From Eutypella sp. D-1 (Eukaryota > Ascomycota > Sordariomycetes > Xylariales > Diatrypaceae): a DNA stretch of 64,000 nucleotides. The notes beneath the pieces are model-generated. The model had not been told where the DNA came from, did not search any database, and saw nothing but the letters and a program-made list of their open reading frames with translations. Each line of letters begins with the position of its first letter. Position 1 is the stretch's first letter. This document shows, piece by piece, positions 34,036-44,964 of the stretch. Both the position numbers and the translations under genes were made by a program. The stretch is taken from the NCBI GenBank assembly GCA_023313575.1, contig JAJTTP010000011.1, positions 868,001 to 932,000 on the forward strand. The letters run 5' to 3'.

Positions 34036-34121
34036 CTCTCGATCGGGGAATCGAACCCCGGCCACCTGCGGACTGCTGTCTGAATGACAAGCAGGTATCC
34101 TGACCACTAGACCAATCGAGA
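34036..34121 (-). tRNA. tRNA-Asp(GUC) with 14-nt intron
   Basis: Minus-strand cloverleaf: acceptor stem TCTCGAT pairs with ATCGAGA, discriminator G, A box TGGTCTAGTGG and B box GGTTCGATTCC. The T-stem CCGGG/CCCGG is perfect. Anticodon stem CCTGC/GCAGG encloses TTGTCA-intron-C, so the spliced loop is TTGTCAC with anticodon GTC. The intron (TTCAGACAGCAGTC) sits one base 3' of the anticodon, the standard eukaryotic position. Confidence 0.93.
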
Positions 34122-35017
34122 ATTGGAAACAACTGAGTTGTCCGATTGCTGGTTGTTGAGGAGAGGTCTGATTATTAATCTTTAAGAAGGAGAAGAGAGA
34201 GGGAGGGAGGGGCCACGAATTTAGGAGAATCCTCGGCGAAATTTGAAGGAGGGGGAGGGGGACGCGGTGGGAATGCGCTAATTTCTATGCTACGAGATTG
34301 TATTAATGGTTAATTGCATGAGCTAATTAGTCAACTGCTTAGATAGGTATCTAATAAGGATGATAAGGATGGCAGGCGGCAGGTGCCTCCCTAGCTCAGG
34401 TAATCTACCTTGTTCCGCTTGTATCAATTATGTGAAGGCGTTTGTCATGGTGATAACTAATGCCTACCAACCCAGCCTTACCTATCAAGCCTATCCGAGC
34501 ATCTGGGAAAAGTGGGTCACATATACGTAGATAGGAGTCGGGTAGTTCCAAGAGGTTGTATTACACAGTCATAATTACCATGTGAATGATACCTAGAAGG
34601 TTAAGGGCGGCAGGGTAGGTATAGATAAGTTGTTGCTGCCCCTCAGTTTGCCGCCGATAAGGACATATGCCATAATACAGGAGTTGGAGCGGGAAAGAGA
34701 GATATGGAGAGCCTTTAACAGAATCTCTAGCTATATTTCCAGCTGTGTACCCTCAAGGAGCCTTACACAGTTTGTTAAACTTAATGAAACTCTAGGGTGT
34801 GGATTTGGCTTTGTCTCATCCAGTACCAACAGCCAGTCTCAATACCTGAGTCGAGACTGTCGAGGTAACCTTACAGTACTACCTCGAGTAGCAGGGAAGC
34901 AGATAAGAGCGCAACAAGAGGGTCCTGATAACCCCAAATCCAAGCCATCAGCCACCGACCAGTCTATTCATTACGCCTGTTCTTCTTCACTGACTTATCC
35001 TCTTGCAATCATTTAAT
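34122..35017. other. Intergenic, ureG upstream region
   Basis: G-rich purine tract at about 34190-34265, GATAAGGAT-type units near 34355-34370, otherwise no clear signal or gene. Confidence 0.5.
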
Positions 35018-36074
35018 ATGGCGCATTCCCACTCTCATGATGGCGGTCACAGCCACAGCCACGATGGCTTCTCCGCCGCGGAGCATGGCCATTCCCACGA
35101 GATCCTCGACGGGCCCGGCAGTTACCTAGGCCGAGAGATGCCCATAATCGAGGGCCGGGACTGGAACGAGAGGGCTTTCACTATCGGTATCGGAGGGTAT
35201 GATCATTTCTTCTCTTTCCATCCTCAGGCACGCATCGAACCCCTCTGTGTTCCAAGCCCTGAGCCAGCCAGCCCCCCCCCCCTCTCCCTTGACCACCCCC
35301 GCCCCTCGGGGACCCAGCACCATAAGACCCTCTTTTTGGATTTTGCGGAGGCGGGATAAGCATAAGCACTAGATAGACCTGCACAGCTAACCAGAAAAAA
35401 ACATCCACAGCCCCGTTGGCTCCGGCAAAACGGCGCTGATGCTGGCCCTGTGCCTGGCACTGCGCGAGAAGTACAGCATCGCCGCAGTGACCAACGATAT
35501 CTTCACGCGGGAGGACGCCGAGTTCCTGGTGCGGCACCGGGCGCTGCCGACGTCGCGGATCCGCGCCATCGAGACGGGCGGCTGTCCGCATGCCGCCGTG
35601 CGCGAGGACATCAGCGCGAACCTGGCGGCGCTCGAGGACCTGCACGCCTCGTGCCGGCCCAGCGGCTCCGGTGCGGGAGCGGGCGGAGCCGACTTGCTCC
35701 TCATTGAGAGCGGCGGCGACAACCTGGCCGCCAACTACAGCCGCGAGCTCGCGGACTACATCATCTACGTGATTGACGTGAGCGGTGGCGACAAGATCCC
35801 GCGCAAGGGCGGGCCCGGCATCACGCAGAGCGACCTGCTCGTCGTCAACAAGACGGACCTCGCGGCCGCCGTCGGCGCCGACCTCGACGTCATGGAGCGC
35901 GACGCCCGCAAGATGCGCGACGGTGGCCCCACTGTCTTCGCCCAGGTCAAGACCGGCGTCGGCGTCGACCACATCGTGAACCTCATCGTCAGCGCTTGGA
36001 AGGCGAGCGGCGCCGAGGAGGCCGTCAGGAGCAAGGGGGGTCCGAGGCCGACGGAGGGCCTGGATGAGTTGTGA
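35018..36074 (+). CDS. ureG: Urease accessory GTPase UreG
   Basis: Two exons, 35018-35196 and 35411-36074, separated by a 214-bp intron, encode 280 residues. The first 27 residues are His-rich (repeated HSH/HDG), a likely nickel-binding tail seen in eukaryotic UreG. The P-loop GPVGSGKT is at 60-67 and is formed across the intron. Further signatures: [12 protein letters not shown], the Cys-Pro-His metal site in [27 protein letters not shown], and NKTDLA for guanine recognition. UreG hydrolyses GTP while delivering nickel to urease with UreD and UreF. The other urease genes are not in this window, which is normal for fungi. Confidence 0.97.
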
Positions 36075-36389
36075 TCTAGACCGTGCTGTTTAGCTATGTG
36101 TTGGGTTCCTTGCAGAATCCGAATCATGTGAATGAAGATGGCAAGCCATCTACGCTTGTGGAAAAAACCACTCATATAGCTGTGAAATGAGTAAAACACC
36201 CTAGATCTCGGAAAGCTTCTCAATGCCTGACGTTCCGCGGCGCCACCCTTTTAGTATCTATTATCAACCTCTAAGTCTAGTATCGCTCCCGTCCCAACCC
36301 CCCACCCAGCCAATTGGCAAACCGTATGCGATGCATCTCAACATCGTACCTTCTCGTGCTAGTCGGCCGTAGCGAGGCCAAGGCTCACA
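36075..36389. other. Short convergent intergenic region
   Basis: 3' flanks of ureG and of the following minus-strand gene; nothing recognised. Confidence 0.55.
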
Positions 36390-37194
36390 CTACTCCTCCA
36401 TATGATCCTTGTCGGCGTCATCGCCCGCCCGCAGCTGGGCTGCGTGCAAGCCCTTGAGTCTCCTCAAGAGTTCCAGCTCGAGTTCGGCACGCTCTGCCAC
36501 GTTTAGCGAGCTGTATTCCAGTGCGTAGTCCTCCCACTATGCATCGAAAGAGCAGCACGTGTCAGTAATTCTCGTAGTCACTCCAGATTCCACAGTGACT
36601 TACGGTCTTCGTTCGTGGGGCGGGAGGCTGTTCGGGCTGCGGGCCCTCAACCACTTCGACCGGCGGGCTCGCTACCGTCGGCGCCGCCGCCACCGGCTCT
36701 GGTTCCACCTCCTCCACGGGTACTTCCTCCAGGGTCATGACGGAATCCTCATCTCTGCCCTCAGTCTCGCGGTCCGTCACCCCGCTCCGTCGGGTCGGCC
36801 GTGCCCGGGAAATGGAGTCGTAGTTCCACCCCAGGAGACGGCAGACGTACTGGGGCACGGACACACCCCTGGAGCTGTGGGCGGACTGCTTCTGGACGCG
36901 GTTTAGGCGCGGCTTGAGCTTCCGGCTCCAGCATGCCCTGCGCAAAAGGTAGAAATCCCGCGTGAGCACAAGTCGGAATACACGCGTGCGCCCCACGGGG
37001 TCGGGCAATCGAACGCGGTCGGTGAAATCGATGACGAAGGTCACTTACCGGACATGCGTCCTGTTGTACCGGTACCCGGACCTCTGCAGTTCGCGCATCA
37101 CGCGGTCCCAGCCTATACCGCCGTTTATGCCGATGGAAGGGAACGGGTCGGAGCGGACCATTGCCCTGAGGATCACATTTTCGTCGACCGCCAT
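36390..37194 (-). CDS. Unrecognised three-exon protein with W-rich N-terminal domain
   Basis: Three exons on the minus strand, 37049-37194, 36604-36937 and 36390-36536, join with good GTAAGT donors and CAG/TAG acceptors to 208 residues. I do not recognise the family. Residues 1-90 look folded: GGIGWDRVMRELQRSGYRYNRTHVRRACWSRKLKPRLNR has the spacing of a small helical, possibly Myb/SANT-like, domain, and a second block follows at PQYVCRLLGWNYDSISRA. The middle (about 100-160) is acidic and Pro/Val-rich, likely disordered. The C-terminus (WEDYALEYSSLNVAERAELELELLRRLKGLH) is predicted helical or coiled coil. The conserved-looking exon borders suggest a real gene. The next minus-strand gene upstream (37970-39181) has the same three-exon plan. 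Confidence 0.75.
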
Positions 37195-37969
37195 ACCAAC
37201 GCACCTACGGTGTTCGCTTTCTTCTTCGACAGTCCGAGAGATTCACCATCAAATGGTATCACATGTTTGTTGTTGGGTGGCGTTTGTCGGGGTCGGTGTT
37301 GAAGTGATAAGTTTGTGCGTGCGACTTGTCCACGTATCCATGCACAGACCCCCTTGCTGGGCACGGGTAGCCCGCAGCCCTGAGCTCATTCGCCAGTAAC
37401 GATGCAACGTCGATCGATCCCTTGGCGAATGGAAACTCAGCCTCGAACCTCGATAAACTCTTCTGATTCCAAAATTGAGGAAGATTTAATGGCCATATCA
37501 AGTGAAAGGGAGAAAACCAATACCAGATTATAAATCATCCGACGTGTGCAAAAGGACGAAACCACTAACGTATTGTACTTATGACACTACGCTAGAGCCC
37601 ACCCCTAAGTGGGTTCATACCTACCTACCTAGGTAGGTACCTAGGTAGGTAGGTAGGTAGTGACCCAGTCCCCCTTACCCCTATCCACTTATCCACTGAA
37701 TAGAGTACCAAGCCAGGAGTGCTTGTATTCAAGTAGTTACTAGCTTACAGCAGTCACACGGGACCATGGTGACAAGAATGTCGAAGTAGATATAAGGAAA
37801 TGTATAAGAGATACTTAACGAGCGACAAGTATACAAATATGCCTCTCACTTTACCACCCAGCTACACCCGACCACATAAAGGTAGATAGCGCGGGCATCG
37901 AGCAGGCCGCCAGAACACACAAGACTTTTCCTCCTACGAAGGTTGACATGTGTCATACCTTCTTCCTTG
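37195..37969. other. Intergenic with GGTAGGTA palindromic tract
   Basis: A dense CTACCTACCTAGGTAGGTAC-type tract at about 37619-37660 forms an extended imperfect palindrome. No gene is seen. Confidence 0.6.
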
Positions 37970-39181
37970 TCAAGTAGAGGAATTTTCAGACATATCCTCA
38001 TCCTCATTCTCGTTTACGACGTCGGATTCATGATCATCTGTCAGCGCTACAGCGATAGCGAAAAGTTTTGCAAGCGAGTCGTCCAGTTCCATCCCGAGTG
38101 CAGCTTTGTCTGGATACGAAAGGTATTCCTCAAGGTATTTGGCAACCTGGTAATCGAGCCGGCAAATTAGCAATCGGAGACTGATACACAAAAATTGTAG
38201 AATGACAAGAGTTGGCTTACCTTTTCCTTTAATAAAACGAGTCTCTTTCTAGCAGTCGACTTGGCAACTCGGTTGGATGACGGTTCATGTCTCATGGGAC
38301 GTAGCATTCCATACTGTGGTCGTCTGTCCGGTCTGTCCGGTCTGTCCGGTCTGGTCGGTCTGGTCGGTCTGGTCGGTCTGCGAGATGAATTCGGCTTGTG
38401 CACTTGGTGCTTGTCTGGTTCCAAGTGTGAGTCCCCTTCATCATCCGTATGAAGTTCTTCCTCACTCAAATCCCCCATCGCAGAATCGTCGGGAACGTAT
38501 TCGGATTCCACCTCGCCCTGGTCTAGATGTTGTTCCTCTTCATCTGAATCTCCCTTCCACGCGTCGTGAGCTTCGCCTTCACGCTCAATTTGTCGACTGC
38601 TTGACTGATTGAAGTTTACCGTTTCACCAGCTAGATCCTGCTCGCCATGCTCGGCTTGGCCGACTCTCTTACTCTGCCCGATTTGCTCGCCAGGTTCAGC
38701 TTGCTTTGCCTGCTCGACCTCACTGTTCTGATTCTGGCCAAGCTTTATGCCTGCTCGGTTCAGAACTCCTCTGATTGCACCCGCAACACTACCCGCATTC
38801 TTGTCTTCGAGCCTGCAATTTGACTCAAGGAGAGGCTTAATCTTGTTGTGATAGGAGTTCCTGTAGCTACACGTAAGCTTAGGTGGACAGTGTAATAAAT
38901 GGGAGGCAAGTTGGGTGAGTGGAGGGTGGAGGATAGGGGCGTGGCAGACAATACAAAAAGGCAGATAGGACGGGTTTGATGGTCATGGCTACTCACAAAA
39001 TCATATTTTTATTTTTCATTCCCTTCTCTTCGTATTTTGCGCAAACCTTTGCCCAGTTTAGTCTCCGACCATACAAGAAATTATTTTGCGTCATATTTTC
39101 CCGGTCAAAGATGCCCTCGCCGAGCATGATTTCGAGGAGCCCCCATTGGAACGGACTAAGATTCAATGGAGTGGGATCCAT
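37970..39181 (-). CDS. Unrecognised three-exon acidic protein with RPT/RPD repeats
   Basis: Three exons on the minus strand, 38997-39181, 38221-38812 and 37970-38146, give 317 residues. The start chosen is MDPTPLNLSPFQW; an in-frame ATG farther upstream would add low-quality sequence. The N-terminal part (PFQWGLLEIMLGEGIFDR ... GRRLNWAKVCAKYEEKG ... AGSVAGAIRGVLNRAG) looks like a small helical domain. The middle is Gln/Glu-rich. Then comes a tandem of three RPT and three RPD triplets encoded by 9-bp repeats (about 38324-38378), a basic patch (STARKRLVLLKEK) and an acidic tail (NENEDEDMSEN). No family is recognised; nuclear location is only a guess from the composition. Confidence 0.7.
38324..38378. 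repeat. 9-bp coding repeat (RPT/RPD)
   Basis: Six units GGTCTGTCC / GGTCTGGTC on the plus strand, in frame within the minus-strand gene, switching from one unit type to the other midway. Confidence 0.85.
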
Positions 39182-41975
39182 TGTGGTTGTGGTGTAGTTG
39201 AGGATTCGCTTCGTCAAAAGAAGGATAACTGCTAGAAGAACATCCTCTAGTCGGTCGGAGAATTGGCATATAAATATAGATGACACTTAAAGGGGCAGCC
39301 AGTGGCTTACATAGTAGTGAACCCGCAAAGGTCGGTGACACTGTCAATTAAGCCGGCAACTTCCACTACAACCTGGCTCGAAGGCTGGTTGTCATTTTCC
39401 CCCAAGTCATGCTTGGGGGACCCTGTGAGATACCGTAGCTCAAGAGACAATGATTATGGTGCGCGAGCCCACCCGGTCACTATGGTATCCCCTATGTATA
39501 GGCTACAAGGTACCCGATCTCTTGAGCCCATTATTATTCCATAATTTCAAATACAAAGCAAACCGAGAGGCCCGGTTGGTAATATCCATAGGAAGGCTAT
39601 ACATGATCTGTATATGGTTGGCTACTTGACCCGGTTCGGGGAATGTTTCATATCAGCTCAACGAACGACTACTTACTTACCTAGTAGGGATATGGATGGA
39701 TATGCAACATAAGCGAAGTATTTTATACAATAGCACCGTAAGTTTGGCGGGCATCTTGTGCCACCACTTAGGCACAACTCGTCCCCCTTCCAGACTTCCT
39801 CTCCTCTGGGGGGCGGGGGGCGGGGCCGGGGGTCTCCATATGTACCAGACTATTCAGACACACAATGGGGAGCCAGGGTAGGCACCAAGGAGCGACCAGT
39901 TGACAGCCTGCTCTCCTCACCCCTTCACTCCTGACTCCATGTCTCTCAGTATCGACCTGGTAGTAACGCCAACCCAAAGAATGATGGATTGCCTTTCGAG
40001 CAAAACGTACCGGTGATATGAAGGCAGAGAATGATACAGACGGCCTCGTATGATAACCGTTGATATGTTTGACTACCTATGTATTATCATTAGGTGTAAC
40101 TATTTGTTTGTTAACATGGCATTGACCGCAATGCACATTGCTAGTCATAGATGCTGGTAACCTGCATACCCTCTCCACCCACGAACGTTGCCCTGCTTGT
40201 CTTTGTCTATTTCGGCAGGGTGTTCTTTAATGACGGTATAGGCCAGAGTTCCCAGTCCTGAGTGCTATTCACTACCTTGTAGGTAAGTCGTAGTCCTTGC
40301 CTTTCTAGGGAGGGATGAGGGTTGATACTTGCTGGTGTCACTCCGGCCTAACTAGGCCACATGGGGGACAACCTGAAGAATAAGCTCGCATGTATACCGA
40401 GAAAAATAGCAAGAAGCCTGACTACACCTTGCCCGCCTGATTGCGGTCAAACGGTATTGTGCGCCACACGAGGGACGCAAACATAGGAGCCTACAAGGTG
40501 AGGAGCATGGGTAGACGATGTTTGTACGTCAGCGCTTGCTCCACGAAGGAAACGTCTCAAGCCTTACCTCGTTATCCTTGACTATGTCGTAAGTGGCGAA
40601 CTCAAACGTCGCAGAGAGTAGGATAAAGAAGACGAGCCGAGCCCAACAACTTAAATCCTTACCAGTCCACTCTTGTCTCTCGTGACGCCTAGTAGCGGAC
40701 AGCGGCATAGAGCTGAGGACCGGTATGCGTAGGGTTATACGGTTTGCAACTACTCCTCACAATATCTGTGCTCCCGAGCCCTGGTCAAAGAGTTCCATGT
40801 GACAGTTGTGCTCTTTGTGTGTATTCGGTTGCAACTCTGGATATCTTGTGTCTACCGAGCCCATGACTAGGGTCCCCATGCTCAACAGTTCAGCCTTGCC
40901 TGCCACACTACTTTGAGAGTACCATGTGTCACCTGGGGCGAAGCCAAGGATGCCTTTCTTTCAACAGTTCCGCGCACCAAGTCCGTGGTGGTCAGCATGA
41001 GCTTGATTGCCAACAGCTCGAGCATGGTTCCGTTCCGGAGCTATGTACAGCCGTTGCTCTGTTAGAGTAACACAGGATAGACGAAGTTCGCCATGGCGAA
41101 GACGGATTAATCTTGCTGATGAGGACATGCCTTGCGTGGTGTCGTACAGCCCATTCTTCAAAACCTTTGTCGACGACTAGGGGTGCCAGCTGGTGAACTG
41201 GGAGCGAAACGCGAGACTTGCCACCTCGCTCTGTCGTACCATGTGTGGTACGCCTAGGTAGGCTGGAGTACACCAGCTACTGTCGCCACCAGGACTGAGT
41301 ATTGCTTTTAATTAGAGGGGCAACAATTGGGGCTAGTTCAACTAGGTCATATCCCGGGAAATTCGAGGTCGGTGTGCTTGCTCTACGGCCACAGGAGGGA
41401 GAAGCACAGCCAACTCTACTTTCGTACAGGAGGATAATATAGCAGTGAAGGACTAAAACACTACTGTAGCCTATAGAGAACCCCCACCATGAAATCATAT
41501 CTGGAAACGAAATCAAGCGCTCCCTTCTGATGACAACTGGGATCAAGAAGGCTAATGTAGTGAAAGTTATATGAGCATACTATATTCCTAGAATCAGGAT
41601 ACAGCTATATGCGACAGAGTGTAGTGTTATATTGGCGACCTCCTAATCGTGTCCACACTGGAGTAAAGTGATACTTGATAGATTATATAGAGTGTAAAGT
41701 TAAGAAAAGAGCGTAGAGTTCAGGGGGATAAAACAAAGAAATATCTCCGAAAGTAAATACGCACCATATCTTCACAGTTTCGAGGGCTGGTTAGCTCGGC
41801 AGGCGACTATTCTATCACATTCTTCGCTTCGCTTACGTCTTCGGGAAATTTTGACCACCTGCAAAGGATCTTGTGAGTGATCATACGTTCATTGCCGAAG
41901 ATTATACGGCCTTATGCTCACGTATCGCGAAAGCGTAAAGCTTCATGGAACTTTAAAACCGAGGGATGGGGGATC
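39182..41975. other. Intergenic, possible decayed gene
   Basis: No intact ORF. Some minus-strand stretches at about 40143-41270 look like former coding sequence (separate entry). A G-rich run lies at about 39800-39831. Confidence 0.5.
40143..41270 (-). pseudogene. Possible gene relic, family unknown
   Basis: Minus-strand stretches read as protein without long range: one around GFAPGDTWYSQSSVAGKAELLSM near 40790-40960, and an end around AEIDKDKQGNVRGWRGYAGY ending in TGA near 40145. Stops and frame changes lie between them. No start, splice pattern or family can be assigned. Confidence 0.2.
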
Positions 41976-43364
41976 TCACCTAGATTTGTAGACCCGTCCG
42001 TTCTTCATAACTACTAGAACGTGCTTCTCTGGCTTGTCGAGGATGCTGACGTCCTCCAGCGGATTATTGTTCAGTATCAGCACGTCAGCAGCGAGCCCCT
42101 CCATGATTTGGCCAAGGAACGCCTCCTGGCGGAGCATCTTGGCAGCGTTAATGGTGGCACTCTGTAGGACCTGGGCGTTGGTCAAGATGCGGGCGCGGAT
42201 GCCAAACTCGCGAGACTGGTCAGCGGTGAGGGGGCCGAGGAGGTCGGAGCCATAGCACATGGAGACGCCGGCCGCGGAGGCGATCTCGAGGGAGCGCAGG
42301 CCAGCGTCCAGGACCTCGCGGTTCTTGGCCTGGTTCTCGGGAGGCAGGAAGCCCGCGTAGCGGTCGGAGGCCATGGCGTCATAGGTGACGAGGGTGGGGA
42401 CGAGCCAGACGTTGCGGGCAGCCATGAGGTTTGCTGTGTCGGCATCGAGCAGATTGCCGTGCTCGATACCGGAACAGCCGCCCTCGACGGCATGCCGGAT
42501 TGCCCGCGGCGTATACGCATGCGCCGTCACGTAGGTGCCATGTCCGCGCGCGACCTCTGTAACAGCAGCCACCTCGGCGGCCGTGAACTGCACGTTCTCG
42601 ATGCGGTCTGTCGGCGATGCCACGCCACCGCCAACCATGATCTTGATAAAGTCGGCGCCGGTGCGCAGCTGCTCGCGCGCGGCCCTAGTGCACTCCGGCA
42701 CGCCGTCGCAGACGGTGGAGAGGCCCGCGATCTCGCCGGTGCCGCAGCAACCGCCGGCGGTGAGGCTACTGTGGTCGTGCGCGGACCGTGTGTCGCCATG
42801 GCCACCGGTCTGTGACAGCGCACGGGCAGCGATGAAGATGCGCGGCCCCGGGAACACGTCGTCGGCGAGGGCTTCCTTGAGGGCGAGGGTGGCGCCGCCG
42901 CAGTCGCGGAGGGTCGTGAATCCCCGCGCCAGCGCTTGCGCGCACGCGAAGGGCTGGCGCAGTAGCGAAACTGCCGGGTCCGTGGGCATGGCGCCCGCTA
43001 GAGTCGCGTCGCCTGGGGTCGAGCTCAGGTGCACGTGGCAATCGATCAGGCCCGGACAGAGGTATTTGCCGGCTAAGTCGATGACGATGGCGTCCTCATC
43101 GTCTTCGCCGCCTCCGCTTCGCGATGTATCACCATGCAAGTTCTGCTCCAGGACTGACTTGATGATGCCGTCCGCTAACTTGACTGTGATGTTGGGATGC
43201 ACGACACCGCCCGCGGGGTCGACGACGTTACAGTTCTTCAAGACGTACGTCTGCTGCGGGGGAAGCTTCCAAGGTTTGACGATCTTTTCCGGTATGGTCG
43301 CCCTGACATGTCCTTCCACGACGAAGTTTGGATTCTCGCGGGCAATAGTTTTACGGGCTGTCAT
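41976..43364 (-). CDS. Amidohydrolase-family metal-dependent hydrolase (imidazolonepropionase/prolidase-like)
   Basis: Single exon, 462 residues from the ATG at 43364. An in-frame ATG 40 codons upstream would add Pro/Ser-rich sequence that looks like leader. All amidohydrolase metal ligands are visible: HxH in CPGLIDCHVHLSS, the carboxylated-Lys position in DFIKIMVGGG, His in YVTAHAY, His in GIEHGN and Asp in YGSDLLG. The C-terminus has ATINAAKMLR and a DVLILNNNPLEDVSIL segment typical of this class. The family hydrolyses amide or peptide-like bonds using one or two metals, often Xaa-Pro or Xaa-Lys dipeptides or cyclic amides. The substrate is not predictable. The stop codon TGA overlaps AGGTGAGA, a perfect-looking splice donor, so a further 3' exon cannot be excluded. 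Confidence 0.9.
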   Translation of the reverse strand: MTARKTIARENPNFVVEGHVRATIPEKIVKPWKLPPQQTYVLKNCNVVDPAGGVVHPNITVKLADGIIKSVLEQNLHGDTSRSGGGEDDEDAIVIDLAGKYLCPGLIDCHVHLSSTPGDATLAGAMPTDPAVSLLRQPFACAQALARGFTTLRDCGGATLALKEALADDVFPGPRIFIAARALSQTGGHGDTRSAHDHSSLTAGGCCGTGEIAGLSTVCDGVPECTRAAREQLRTGADFIKIMVGGGVASPTDRIENVQFTAAEVAAVTEVARGHGTYVTAHAYTPRAIRHAVEGGCSGIEHGNLLDADTANLMAARNVWLVPTLVTYDAMASDRYAGFLPPENQAKNREVLDAGLRSLEIASAAGVSMCYGSDLLGPLTADQSREFGIRARILTNAQVLQSATINAAKMLRQEAFLGQIMEGLAADVLILNNNPLEDVSILDKPEKHVLVVMKNGRVYKSR

Positions 43365-43980
43365 GGTGATTTTGATTTGGCTGTCTTGACCCCGACTCGA
43401 AGGAGTTGTAAGAGACAGGAATACCGTAGAGACAGGCGGTTGATCGAATGCTTCTTGGTGCGGAGGAAGCCTCCAAACCCACAAATATTTACGAACTTTA
43501 TGTTGGTGACACTACAACTCCCCAATGCCAATGCATGGGTGATTCACTCGGTCGTTATTTGTTACTTGCTTTAAGCATTCCTAGAAAACCCATGATGTGA
43601 AAAAAAGACTGATCCCCTTCCCCCAACGTCGGTAATAGCCACGGCAGCCCGATCTTTTCCATTAGATTCTTTGTTTGTGAATAAACATGCCATCCAATTT
43701 GTACCGCATGACTGCCAAATTAATTCACCCCTCCGGCATTTCAGTTAGGTTGGACTTGAAGCCACCAGATATTTTCCTTCTCTGTTTCCTAACTAACTAG
43801 CCCTGGGGAGAACGCTTTGTATGAACGTGAACTACGGTTACTACAATCTGGATACATCTTCATTATAATCGCCCTTTTCTATTCGCGTTCCCAACCCAAC
43901 CCAACCTAACACAGACGACAATTTCTCCCAGCACCCAGACGGCAAACAAATCCCGTCCGCACGCCCTACAATGCCAGGCT
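43365..43980. promoter_or_regulatory. Divergent upstream region of amidohydrolase and 2EXR genes
   Basis: 616 bp between two divergent starts. No clear TATA box; AAAAAAG and CCAACCCAACC runs are present. No gene. Confidence 0.45.
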
Positions 43981-44964
43981 ATGGCGACCACCGAGTCTGA
44001 GACATGCGCGCACGGGGGTATTTGTGGTGGTGGTGGTTTCGAGAGGCTACCAAGGGAGTTACGCGACCAGATCTGGGACGCGACGCTGGAACCGAAGCTG
44101 CTGCGGGTAGGGATCGGGGGCGCCGGGGCGCGGTTGCCCGTGGCGCGGTGGTCGCCGCGGGGGAACCCGGTCGCGCTCCGCGTCTGCACCGAGTCCCGCG
44201 CCAGGGCCCTGCGACGGTATACACTTGCGGTCCCCGTATACGGGTGCCGTCCACCTCCTTCCGGAGGCCGGAGGGACAAATGGTCGGCGTCTTGCGGGCT
44301 CGCTAGGCGCTACATCGATCCGGAGCGCGATCTGGTCTTCTTTGACCCTCGGATCGGATCGGTGTCATCGTCGTTGCCATCGGCGACGGCAGACGTAGCC
44401 AACTGGATTCAGACAAATAGGGACTTCCGGCAACTCATGGACGGATTCCTGAGGGAGACTGCCCGGCGCCCGGCATGCAGTGGTGGGGGAGACAGGGCTA
44501 ATAAAAACACGGGAAAGCGCATCCAGCGCATCGCGTTCCCGCGGTGGTGGTGGCAGTTCCGGTGTCACAGGGGCGACATGTGCGTGCGGCCACCTACATT
44601 CTTTGGCGAGATCGGCGAGATCTACATCGTGGAGGACCTTTCGCTGTCTCCTGCGGCGGAGGAGGCGCAGGCGCAGGTGAAGAAACGAGCGGAAGACGGC
44701 GGGGAAGACGGCAGCGATACTAGTCTGGCGTCTCTGGTGCCGGAATATCTCGCTACCTGTGGCTGGGAAACCCGGCGCGAGGGACGGTCGGTGGTGGTCA
44801 CCGAGCCAGGGTCCTGCACCGGCGTGCGCATCCAAGATCTTTTCGACGCACCCTTGGACCAGTTAGACCTTTCGATCGAGGAGTTTGTCCGTGGAGATAG
44901 TTTCGTCTTGCAAGATCCTGATGCTCTGTATCGTCGAAAGCGGGACCCGCATATATACCTGTAG
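43981..44964 (+). CDS. 2EXR-domain protein
   Basis: Single exon, 327 residues. The N-terminal 2EXR landmarks are clear: FERLPRELRDQIWDATLEPKLLRV, a Pro-rich link, then ALRVCTESRARALRRYTL and, later, YIDPERDLVFFDP. The 2EXR family is expanded in filamentous ascomycetes and resembles F-box-associated proteins in layout, but its biochemical role is not known. The rest is a variable region with RIQRIAFPRWWWQF and a charged segment. A Gly run near residue 16 comes from GGT repeats. The start is the first ATG of the frame. Confidence 0.88.
   Translation: MATTESETCAHGGICGGGGFERLPRELRDQIWDATLEPKLLRVGIGGAGARLPVARWSPRGNPVALRVCTESRARALRRYTLAVPVYGCRPPPSGGRRDKWSASCGLARRYIDPERDLVFFDPRIGSVSSSLPSATADVANWIQTNRDFRQLMDGFLRETARRPACSGGGDRANKNTGKRIQRIAFPRWWWQFRCHRGDMCVRPPTFFGEIGEIYIVEDLSLSPAAEEAQAQVKKRAEDGGEDGSDTSLASLVPEYLATCGWETRREGRSVVVTEPGSCTGVRIQDLFDAPLDQLDLSIEEFVRGDSFVLQDPDALYRRKRDPHIYL

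Noticed and set aside
35181..35972. 263-codon ORF antisense to ureG
   Set aside because: Shadow of the GC-rich ureG exon and of the intron; no family.
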